Origin: G963674685 sp964591275
GTDB lineage: Bacteria > Lernaellota > Lernaellaia > JACKCT01
Length of the DNA: 10,202 nt
Assembly: GCA_964591275.1 (NCBI GenBank)
Contig: CAZQAE010000124.1
Location: 1 to 10,202, forward strand
Reading direction: 5' to 3'
The translations under genes and the position numbers were made by a program. Below are positions 1 through 5,879 of the stretch, piece after piece. Below the pieces are notes generated by a model that was not told the DNA's origin, made no database searches, and saw only the letters and a program-made list of their open reading frames with translations. Each line of letters opens with the position of its first letter. Within the stretch, counting starts at the first letter, position 1.

Positions 1-63
1 CTTCATACTTCCTCCTTCATACTTCCTCCTTCCTCCTTCATACTTCATACTGCATACCTCGTT
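1..63. repeat. Degenerate tandem heptamer repeat (island 1)
   Basis: The first 63 bases divide exactly into nine 7-base units. Units at 1, 15, 36 and 43 read CTTCATA; units at 8, 22 and 29 read CTTCCTC; the unit at 50 is CTGCATA and that at 57 is CCTCGTT, where the pattern decays. The repeat probably continues to the left of the window. It lies just upstream of the first gene and is not coding in any convincing frame. Heptamer tandem repeats of this style (STRR) are known from cyanobacteria; relatedness to those is not claimed. Similar CTTC-type heptamers occur at two other intergenic places in this window. Confidence 0.8.
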
Positions 64-104
64 CATCACTGACCTCTTGCCATTGTTTTTGAGAATCGTT
101 ACCG

Positions 105-989
105 TTGCGCAGTCTCGCGCAAGAGATTCAACGTTATGCCGATTGCGAGCATTACCAGGAGACTCCATTGCCGTTCACCGTCGAACTTATTGACCATTTC
201 AAGCTTCACAGCGATATGATGCTCACGCTGCTTCGCCAGCTCTACGCGGTGGAATTTTCCGGTTTTTTCATCAAGGACGATGAAATCCTGGCGGTCGAAG
301 ACTATCTTGATAAAGGCGATTTCGAGCCGGGTTATGAAATTCTGGCGGATTACGCAAGACCGGCCAACGCGGTTTTCCAGATACGCCTGAACGGAAAAGT
401 CGTCACCGATTCCGCCTACGACCAAGATGGGCACACCGACATTGATCTGGTTTTTCTGCAAGGCTCGGCCAGGGAATTTCTCAAGACCATGCCGAAGCTG
501 CTCAGCCAGATCCGCGAAGCCCTTTTTGAAAATTTCGAGTTGGAGACTTTGCTCGAACTGATCGATTTCGGCGCGGATTTTCTGGAAAAAACGCAAAGCG
601 ATTTCAGCTACGAAATAAAGGCTTTCGGCTCAACGATCTTCACCGGGAGGCTGGAAGACGAGGTTTTGCACGTGGGCATTGAAGACCCGGCGGCTTGGGC
701 GCGCATCGCGCTGTTTCTGCTCAAGGGCGCCGATGCGCTGGCTTTGTCCATCAGAAGCCCCTTCGACATCCTCGCGCTGCTGGACACGGTGCAGGCGGCA
801 TTGCGCAGACTGGCGATTTCGTACGAGGAGCGGGGCATGAGGATCGAGGTTTCAGCGTTGGGAAAGAAGCTCATGTCCTGCGGCGACGGCGTGAAATCCA
901 ATCTGATGACCAACAGATTCGGGCCGACGGCCATTCACCTGGAATCGTTTCTCAAGATACTCACTTCGGCGCTGACGGCGTGGAAGTGA
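105..989 (+). CDS. Hypothetical protein, 294 aa
   Basis: I do not recognise this family. The frame is open from an upstream TGA at 90-92, so translation must start at or after 93. The first usable start is TTG at 105, with only a weak GAGA-type Shine-Dalgarno element nine bases before it. The first in-frame ATG codons are at 216 and 219 and have no better ribosome site, so the start is uncertain. No signal peptide or membrane helix is evident, so the product is probably cytoplasmic. Three segments, around residues 90-140, 167-213 and 245-290, each begin with a beta-like stretch containing a Gly near its end, followed by helix-like sequence. This could be a weak internal repeat but may be chance. 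The rhomboid gene follows after 33 bases on the same strand, so the two are probably transcribed together. The coding frame has strong GC-biased third positions, which supports a real gene despite long antisense open frames. Confidence 0.75.
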   Translation: MRSLAQEIQRYADCEHYQETPLPFTVELIDHFKLHSDMMLTLLRQLYAVEFSGFFIKDDEILAVEDYLDKGDFEPGYEILADYARPANAVFQIRLNGKVVTDSAYDQDGHTDIDLVFLQGSAREFLKTMPKLLSQIREALFENFELETLLELIDFGADFLEKTQSDFSYEIKAFGSTIFTGRLEDEVLHVGIEDPAAWARIALFLLKGADALALSIRSPFDILALLDTVQAALRRLAISYEERGMRIEVSALGKKLMSCGDGVKSNLMTNRFGPTAIHLESFLKILTSALTAWK

Positions 990-1022
990 TTGGCATAACC
1001 TGAGACTTAGCGGAAAGAACTT

Positions 1023-1790
1023 ATGACATATCAACAGCAGGGCGGAGGCGGATCCGGCGGACGCCGAGGGGGCGGCGGCGGATTCGGCAATTTTCAAGGC
1101 CAGCAGACCATTCGCTTCGGTCCGAAGATGACCCCCGTGGTCAAGTATTTCATGTACGCCTGCGGCGGGATGTACATGGCCCAGAACATCTTCCCGGCGC
1201 TTGTGCCCGTTTTCTCTCTTGTTCCGACGCGGTTTTTCAGCGGGTGGATATGGCAGCTTGTCAGCTTCAATTTCCTCCACGCGAACCTCATGCACCTGAT
1301 GATGAACATGCTGATGATCTGGATGTTCGGCGGTGAACTGGAGGAAAAGCTGGGGCGAAGGCGTTTTATCCTCCTCCTGGTCGTTTCGGGAATGGGCGCC
1401 GGTTTCTGTCAAGCCCTGGCCATGGCGAGCGTGCCTGCTCTGATCATGGGCGCTTCCGGCGTTGTTTTTGGCCTGTTGATGGTTTACGGCCTGACCTGGC
1501 CGGACCGCACCGTCCTGGTGATGTTCATCTTTCCCATGAAAGTGAAGTGGATGGTGATCCTCTTCGGCGTCATCGAGTTCATGGCCGTTGTCGGCAATGG
1601 ACAGCCGGGAATCGCCAATCTCGCACACTTGGGAGGCATGCTTTTTGCCTTCATCTTCATGCGTTACGATACGATCTATATGCGCCTACGCCGCAGCTAC
1701 TATGAGCGCAAACTCAACCGTTATCGCAAGAAATTTCGCGTTTATAAAGGCGGAAAAGACGATAAAGACAATGGCCCGACGGTTCATTAG
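1023..1790 (+). CDS. Rhomboid-family intramembrane serine protease
   Basis: The 255-residue protein carries the rhomboid signature. The GASG motif places the nucleophile at Ser145. The paired histidine is His202 in AHLGG. The upstream HxxxxHxxxN pattern is His86, His91, Asn95. Rhomboids cleave transmembrane substrates inside the lipid bilayer. Hydrophobic segments occur at about residues 41-65, 75-102, 114-135, 139-158, 163-190 and 196-212, consistent with the six-helix core. The first 30 residues are very rich in Gly with some Arg and Gln, an unusual soluble N-terminal extension. The last 40 residues are strongly basic, probably cytoplasmic. ATG at 1023 has GGAAAG five bases before it. The gene lies 33 bases after the preceding plus-strand gene, and its stop overlaps by four bases the stop of a convergent minus-strand small gene. 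Family assignment is firm; the substrate is unknown. Confidence 0.95.
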   Translation: MTYQQQGGGGSGGRRGGGGGFGNFQGQQTIRFGPKMTPVVKYFMYACGGMYMAQNIFPALVPVFSLVPTRFFSGWIWQLVSFNFLHANLMHLMMNMLMIWMFGGELEEKLGRRRFILLLVVSGMGAGFCQALAMASVPALIMGASGVVFGLLMVYGLTWPDRTVLVMFIFPMKVKWMVILFGVIEFMAVVGNGQPGIANLAHLGGMLFAFIFMRYDTIYMRLRRSYYERKLNRYRKKFRVYKGGKDDKDNGPTVH

Positions 1791-2038
1791 GCCGCTACGC
1801 CATCGCACTTCTCAATGATAATATAAGTATTCGCGAGTTTTGGACTATTGCCCGAGACGAGATTCACTGAAAGAACTGCCTGTGCATATTCTTTGAAAAT
1901 ACGCGCGATCTTTGGCTTGGCTCTACCTTTTAGCGAGACCTTGGCTCACCCATAGAGCATGAAAAGCAGCGCGAGAATCAATCCTTCGGCGATAAGGACC
2001 AGCTTGAACGCGGGGTCTGTAATGTTACGGGCCAACAT
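1787..2038 (-). CDS. Candidate small membrane selenoprotein, in-frame UGA (83 aa)
   Basis: Seen: on the minus strand an ATG at 2038 has AAGGAG six bases upstream, one of the best ribosome sites in the window. Thirty codons follow, encoding a short polar N-terminus (Arg4, Asp8, Lys12) and one hydrophobic helix at about residues 11-29. A TGA then occurs at 1948-1946 after Tyr-Gly. The same frame continues for 52 sense codons with no other stop, and ends in TAA at 1789-1787. That end overlaps the rhomboid stop by four bases, a natural convergent gene end. The part after TGA starts with a Lys/Arg-rich stretch (positive-inside, so cytoplasmic) and ends near an EKC motif. Its second codon position has the lowest GC, as in coding DNA. 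TGA is a normal stop elsewhere in the window, so Sec at residue 31 is the natural readthrough reading. There is no CxxU motif, and I recognise no family. Alternatives: a real 30-residue protein ending at 1946, or a gene broken by a nonsense change. Confidence 0.5.
1919..1948 (-). promoter_or_regulatory. In-frame UGA with weak SECIS-like hairpin
   Basis: Bacterial selenocysteine insertion needs a stem-loop just after the UGA. Here UGA (1948-1946) is followed after five bases by GG, a single bulged U at 1938, then CUC. These pair with GAG and CC at 1923-1919, closing an 11-base loop that begins with G and contains GGU. A bulged U and a GU-containing loop are features of the E. coli fdhF SECIS. 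However, the stem is only five pairs, and the loop starts about 12 bases after UGA, closer than the usual range. An alternative pairing that includes the UGA is also possible (GAG 1947-1945 with CUC 1937-1935). The element is suggestive, not proof. The octamer GAGCCAAG occurs twice here, at 1947-1940 and 1923-1916. Confidence 0.3.
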
Positions 2039-2124
2039 AGCGCACTCCTTAGCGTTTTTTACTTTTCTTCCAAAACAGCCTCGGCAATTTTTTTACGGGC
2101 AATCAAAGAACTCTTACAACCGTC

Positions 2125-2154
2125 TCTATATTTATCGGTTTTTTTGGCGACCAA
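2125..2154 (-). promoter_or_regulatory. Possible promoter for the small minus-strand gene
   Basis: On the minus strand TTGGTC (2154-2149) and TATAGA (2130-2125) are separated by 18 bases. This would start transcription near 2118, about 80 bases ahead of the ATG at 2038. Each box matches the sigma-70 consensus only in part, so this is a weak call. Confidence 0.25.
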
Positions 2155-2228
2155 CACAAGGGAAAAGTGAAGAAAACGTATTGAAAAAAGGAAAAATGGG
2201 CAATAATCCCGCGCATCGCTTTGATTGT

Positions 2229-2263
2229 GAGGTTAGAAGCTGGAAGTCAGGATCAAGGAAATT
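2229..2263. repeat. Degenerate heptamer repeat (island 2, inverse orientation)
   Basis: Consecutive 7-base units from 2229 read GAGGTTA, GAAGCTG, GAAGTCA, GGATCAA and GGAAATT. On the opposite strand these become CTTC-type units such as TGACTTC and CAGCTTC, related to the heptamers at the window start and near alaS. The units are degenerate, and the call rests partly on their similarity to the clearer islands. Confidence 0.4.
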
Positions 2264-2303
2264 TTAAGATAAAATCGGCGCTTTACGCGCCCGTACTTTT
2301 CGT

Positions 2304-2332
2304 TTGACGCTCCCGCGCAGGCGTGATACGAA
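2304..2332 (+). promoter_or_regulatory. Possible promoter for the FG-GAP gene
   Basis: TTGACG at 2304-2309 matches five of six bases of the sigma-70 -35 box. A poor -10 (TACGAA at 2327-2332) lies 17 bases further. It would leave a leader of about 60 bases before the start at 2399. Only the -35 box is convincing. Confidence 0.25.
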
Positions 2333-2398
2333 TTTTTTTGTTGCTCTTGAATACAAAATAGCTTCGTGTTCGCGATGATAACGCCTCGGGAGGAAAGC

Positions 2399-5182
2399 AT
2401 GCTTTTCAACAGTCGACGCCTTGCTTTTATTTGCCTTATCGCCCTGGCCTGCCTTGCGGTCGGCAACGCGCCGGGACAAAGCGAGTCATTCCCAACAGTC
2501 GAGGAAAGCGCCGAAGGGGAAATTCTCCAGGGTTGGCTGGGCCGCGCGCGCTTTAACATCCTTGAAAGTGAATACCGTTTTCGTTTTAAAAATGATGCGG
2601 TCACGTCTTTTAATCGCTCCCAGGGCTTTTCGGCGCGCATTGATGAAGACGGGTTGGGCATTACGGATAACGATGGCGATCCCTGGACCTGGTCCTGGAA
2701 ACTGCGCGGATTCGGACGCGATGGCGATCCGGCGTCCGTGGCTTCTGTAAGGCCACAATTGTCTGTTGGGGAAAAGAGCACCCACTTTGATCGCAAAACA
2801 ATTATCGAATGGTATCGAAACGACCATTCGGGGATCGAGCAGGGATTTCATATTGCGCAAAAACCATACGGAGATGCCTTGTTGATCATCGCGGGCCAGG
2901 TCGGCGGAGACCTTGCGGGACGGCTCGGCCCGGAGATGGACCGCGTCATTTTTTCCGATGGCGGCAAGGATGTACTGGTATATCACAGCCTGTTTGTGAC
3001 CGACGCCGCGAATCGTGAACTGCCTTCCTGGGTGGAATTTCAAGCCGGCGAAGGCGAATCCGAGATTCGCCTTGTCATCGACGATTCCCAGGCCATTTAT
3101 CCAATTCTCGTTGATCCCGGTTTGTCCACAACTCCCGACTGGTCGGCGGAATCCAACGAAACCGATGCGCACTTCGGGTGGAGCGTCTCGGGCGCGGGCG
3201 ACGTGAACAACGACGGGTATGACGACGTGATCATCGGCGCGCCGCAGTATTCGGGCGACGAAGTCGACGAGGGCGCGGCCTATCTTTTCCTTGGAACGGT
3301 TAACGGTATCCAGTCAACTCATATCTGGAAGGCGGAGAGCGATACAGCCAACGCCAAATTTGGATTTTCAGTGGCCGGACTCGGCGATGTGAATAACGAC
3401 AACTATGACGATATCGCCATCGGGGCGCCCGGCTACGCAAACAGCGAGGCCGATGAAGGTGCGGTGTTCGTGTATTACGGGTCGGCCGGAGGTCCCCTGG
3501 ATATCCCCGACTGGGAAATGGAGCCGCCTGACGAGCACGCCAATGCGAAGCTCGGATATAGCGTGGCCGGCGCCGGCGACGTCAATCTTGACGGCATAAA
3601 CGATCTCATCATCGGTTCTCCCGGCTTTAACGACGTTGACTACCAGGGCGGCGTAGCCATTGTCGTTTATGGTTCCGTGGACGGATTGAGTCCCTTCCCG
3701 GCATGGCTGTACGCTTCAGGCATGGCGGGCGCTGAGACCGGACATAGCGTCGCCTCGGCGGGCGACGTCAACGGCGACGGATTCAGCGACATTATCGTGG
3801 GCACTCCGGGATATGCGACAGCAAAGGGCAACGAGGGAATGGCCCTGGTATTCCACGGCGGTTCCGTAGCGATATCCGCTACACCGGATTGGACGGCGAC
3901 ATTAGAGATGGCCGACTCCGCGTTCGGCGCCGGCGTCTCGTCGGCGGGCGACGTCAACGGCGATAACTATGACGATGTCATCATCGGCGTCCCCAACTAC
4001 ACGCATGATGACAACCTTGACGATCTCGACGACGAAGCCAATGAAGGCGCTGCCTATGTTTACCTTGGATCCGAAAACGGGTTGGAGGAAACCCCTGCCT
4101 GGTCCGCCGACGGCGATCAGGGCGGCGCGTTTTTTGGATTCAGCGTATCCCGGACAGGGGATGTAAACGGCGATGGTTTCGACGACGTCCTCGTGGGGTC
4201 CTATGGCTATTCCAACGGGCAGCAGACAGAAGGAATGGCCTTCGCCTATTACGGATCAAGCCTTGGACTTTCGCAAACCGCTGATTGGACCGAAGATCTC
4301 CATATTGTCGAGATGCACCTGGGTTATAGCGTTTCAGGGGTCGGCGACGTTAATGGCGACGATTACGACGATGTCATTCTCGGGGCCCCGCAATTCACGA
4401 ACGGCGAAATCCTGGAAGGCTCCGCCTACGTTTATTACGGCACATGCGGCGGCTGTTTTATCGAGGAAGTATGCTATGGCCCCGGCGCGCTCAATCCGAA
4501 TAATTCCTGCAATTTCTGTGATCCCGACAGTTCAACATCTCACTGGTCTTTCAACAACGGCGCCTCATGCAACGATGGATTCTTTTGCACCGTGGACGAC
4601 GAGTGCAACCAGGGTATCTGCGACGGAGTGGAGCGAAATTGCGACGATGAACTCTTTTGCACCGGCCTTGAAACATGCGACGAATTGGGCGCTCAGTGCG
4701 TCTCAGCTGGCAATCCCTGCCCGGATGACGAATTGTTTTGTAGCGGCGTAGAAAGCTGCGACGACGTCGCCGATGCGTGCATTGCCTCCGGTGATCCCTG
4801 CGTGGATGATGGCGAATTCTGCAATGGTGGCGAATATTGCATTGAGGAAAGCGACACCTGCGCAAGCCTCGGCGATCCGTGCGTTGGCGAAGGGCAATCC
4901 TGTGACGAGGAAATCGATGAATGCGTTGACGACGTTGACGACGACGTTGATGACGACATTGATGACGACATTGATGACGATGTTGACGACGACGTTGACG
5001 ACGACACAACAGGCGATGATGATACTATGGACGACGACACAACAGGCGATGACGACACAACAGGCGATGACGATGCATCAGGCGACGACGATGAATACGA
5101 ATACCCGACAGACGACGACGAAGATCCGGTAGTGCAATACCCTCGCGAAGAAGAAGAGGAAGACAGCGGCTGGTGCGGCTGA
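2399..5182 (+). CDS. Secreted FG-GAP beta-propeller protein with Cys-rich region and Asp-rich tail
   Basis: I start this gene at ATG 2399, which has GGAGGA five to ten bases before it; an in-frame start 33 bases earlier lacks such a site. The product is 927 residues. Residues 1-25 form a signal peptide (Arg-Arg, then a hydrophobic core), so the protein is exported. Residues about 30-245 are a beta-rich region of the kind often found ahead of FG-GAP repeats in secreted bacterial proteins. Residues about 255-682 hold seven FG-GAP repeats, each with a DVNxDxxxD-type calcium-binding loop followed by an I/V-G-x-P/Y motif. Seven repeats make one complete integrin-alpha-like propeller. Residues about 683-842 are Cys-rich and include three exact-length 27-residue repeats. 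Residues 844-898 are mostly Asp, and the protein ends in SGWCG. Such proteins are typically on the cell surface or exterior, binding calcium and other proteins. The partner is unknown. A strong terminator follows 27 bases after the stop. Confidence 0.92.
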   Translation: MLFNSRRLAFICLIALACLAVGNAPGQSESFPTVEESAEGEILQGWLGRARFNILESEYRFRFKNDAVTSFNRSQGFSARIDEDGLGITDNDGDPWTWSWKLRGFGRDGDPASVASVRPQLSVGEKSTHFDRKTIIEWYRNDHSGIEQGFHIAQKPYGDALLIIAGQVGGDLAGRLGPEMDRVIFSDGGKDVLVYHSLFVTDAANRELPSWVEFQAGEGESEIRLVIDDSQAIYPILVDPGLSTTPDWSAESNETDAHFGWSVSGAGDVNNDGYDDVIIGAPQYSGDEVDEGAAYLFLGTVNGIQSTHIWKAESDTANAKFGFSVAGLGDVNNDNYDDIAIGAPGYANSEADEGAVFVYYGSAGGPLDIPDWEMEPPDEHANAKLGYSVAGAGDVNLDGINDLIIGSPGFNDVDYQGGVAIVVYGSVDGLSPFPAWLYASGMAGAETGHSVASAGDVNGDGFSDIIVGTPGYATAKGNEGMALVFHGGSVAISATPDWTATLEMADSAFGAGVSSAGDVNGDNYDDVIIGVPNYTHDDNLDDLDDEANEGAAYVYLGSENGLEETPAWSADGDQGGAFFGFSVSRTGDVNGDGFDDVLVGSYGYSNGQQTEGMAFAYYGSSLGLSQTADWTEDLHIVEMHLGYSVSGVGDVNGDDYDDVILGAPQFTNGEILEGSAYVYYGTCGGCFIEEVCYGPGALNPNNSCNFCDPDSSTSHWSFNNGASCNDGFFCTVDDECNQGICDGVERNCDDELFCTGLETCDELGAQCVSAGNPCPDDELFCSGVESCDDVADACIASGDPCVDDGEFCNGGEYCIEESDTCASLGDPCVGEGQSCDEEIDECVDDVDDDVDDDIDDDIDDDVDDDVDDDTTGDDDTMDDDTTGDDDTTGDDDASGDDDEYEYPTDDDEDPVVQYPREEEEEDSGWCG
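4640..4882 (+). repeat. Three 27-residue Cys-rich repeats in the FG-GAP protein
   Basis: The 243 bases encode three units of exactly 27 residues, starting at residue 748. Each follows the pattern DDxxFCxGxExC, then about six residues to another Cys, ending GxPC. Four Cys per unit suggest two disulfides in each extracellular repeat. The DNA copies have diverged, so the repeat is old at protein level rather than a recent duplication. Confidence 0.85.
4928..5092 (+). repeat. Asp-rich low-complexity repeat encoding an acidic tail
   Basis: GAC/GAT codons dominate here. The first half encodes DDDV and DDDI tetrads; the second half encodes DDTTGD hexads (GGCGATGACGAC-like blocks with ACAACA). The result is a highly acidic linker of about 55 residues near the C-terminus of the FG-GAP protein. 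It is probably extended, calcium-loving and variable in length between strains. Confidence 0.85.
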
Positions 5183-5208
5183 ATCGCCGAAACTCCTCCT
5201 TCGTCCTT

Positions 5209-5245
5209 AAAAAAAGGGACTCGCCAAGTGCGAATCCCTTTTTTC
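5209..5245. terminator. Bidirectional rho-independent terminator
   Basis: A hairpin pairs AAAAAAGGGA (5210-5219) with TCCCTTTTTT (5235-5244), then, after one C/A mismatch, TCGC (5221-5224) with GCGA (5230-5233) around a five-base loop. The T-run on each strand makes it work in both directions. It lies between two convergent genes, 27 bases after the FG-GAP stop and 18 bases after the stop of the SCP2 gene. Confidence 0.9.
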
Positions 5246-5262
5246 TTGAAACAGCGTGGTGA

Positions 5263-5589
5263 TTAGCCGAGAATCTTGGTCAGCTTCATGGCAAGGCCCA
5301 TGTCGCCGGCAATTTTCAGTTTGCCGGTCATAAAAGCCATCTGGCCGTTGAGCTTTCCGCTGGTGATGTCCACCAGGTCCTGGCCCGCCATCGTGATCGT
5401 GCAGTTGGCATCGTCTTTGACGCCCGCAGCGATGTCGGGCATATCGCCCATCAGATCGACGAACCACTTGCCGCCATCGTCGCCGGTGATGTCGAACTGA
5501 TAAATGCAGTTCATGCCCGCAACGGACTCGGGATTGGCGGTGAGCTTGGTGTTCATACCTTCAAAAACTTCTTTCGGATTGTCAGCCAT
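5263..5589 (-). CDS. SCP2 sterol-binding domain protein
   Basis: The 108-residue protein is one complete SCP2 domain, a small soluble fold with a hydrophobic tunnel that binds lipids or acyl chains; in bacteria the ligand is usually unknown. The C-terminal half shows the most typical part: DITSGKLNGQ, then AFMTGKLKI-A-GDM, followed by a Lys-Leu-rich helix. The middle has the usual alternation of beta-strands with acidic loops. I choose ATG at 5589 because GGGGGAC lies just upstream; an ATG four codons earlier, at 5601, has no ribosome site. No signal peptide is present, so the protein is cytoplasmic. It stands alone, convergent with the FG-GAP gene and divergent from the thioredoxin-like gene, and shares the terminator at about 5210-5244. 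No convincing promoter was found for it in the 290 bases upstream. Confidence 0.9.
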   Translation of the reverse strand: MADNPKEVFEGMNTKLTANPESVAGMNCIYQFDITGDDGGKWFVDLMGDMPDIAAGVKDDANCTITMAGQDLVDITSGKLNGQMAFMTGKLKIAGDMGLAMKLTKILG

Positions 5590-5767
5590 AATGTCCCCCA
5601 TTTGGTGTTCTAACGAACAAGGTTTTTAAGTTTTGGAAAACGGCGCGTGCTCTTAAAAAAACATCGCTAAATTGTGTTTCCCCGATCATCCCACAAGCGA
5701 CAAGGGTCGCCTAAGTCATCGACCACTCTCGCAGTATCATTAACCTTTATCAAAGTCGATAATAGCG

Positions 5768-5809
5768 GTCAAGTCCGCGGTTGACACGATCCGGGCCGTT
5801 CAATAAAGT
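5768..5809 (+). promoter_or_regulatory. Sigma-70-type promoter with overlapping dyad
   Basis: A perfect TTGACA -35 box (5781-5786) is followed after exactly 17 bases by TAAAGT (5804-5809), which matches four of six -10 bases. Transcription would start near 5816, leaving a leader of about 65 bases before ATG 5880. The -35 box also forms the right arm of an inverted repeat, GTCAA (5768-5772) with TTGAC (5781-5785), around a CCGCGG-containing centre. This could be an operator for a repressor, though five-base arms can arise by chance. Confidence 0.6.
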
Positions 5810-5879
5810 CCCGTGTCCGTGGAAACGTTGAGGCTGGATCGCGTGTCATGATTTCAATGATTTTTGAGGAGTTTGAGAC

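Larger units (their letters stand above)
2039..2398. other. Intergenic region between divergent genes
   Basis: This stretch separates the small minus-strand gene from the FG-GAP gene. It is more AT-rich than the flanking genes. It holds the ribosome site of the minus gene (2045-2050), a possible minus promoter, a heptamer repeat island (2229-2263), a short perfect hairpin with GGCGC arms at 2277-2281 and 2287-2291, and a possible plus promoter. The hairpin is not followed by a clean T-run on either strand. I see no convincing gene, RNA or mobile element. Confidence 0.6.

Noticed and set aside
1..63. CRISPR-like array
   Set aside because: Units are only seven bases long and have no spacers; this is a simple tandem repeat.
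852..1628. Long minus-strand frame of 258 codons
   Set aside because: It is antisense to the rhomboid gene and rich in His, Glu and Asp, as expected from a mirrored GC-biased membrane gene. The rhomboid motifs make the plus strand the coding one.
2059..2157. Minus-strand frame of 32 codons (GTG start) ending 20 bases before the candidate selenoprotein start
   Set aside because: The product looks helix-like and charged, but there is no ribosome site at the GTG, the region is A-rich, and it overlaps a possible promoter. Too weak to call.
1959..2267. Plus-strand frame of 102 codons
   Set aside because: It has no ribosome site, runs antisense to the better supported small gene, and its composition is unlike a protein family. 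Judged spurious.
2277..2291. GGCGC-TTTAC-GCGCC hairpin as a terminator
   Set aside because: The stem is five pairs and is not followed by a clean T-run on the plus strand; on the minus strand no gene upstream would need it.
4551..5009. Arg-rich minus-strand frame opposite the Cys/Asp-rich region
   Set aside because: Its low-complexity Arg/Cys content is the mirror of the GAC/GAT-rich sequence of the FG-GAP gene.
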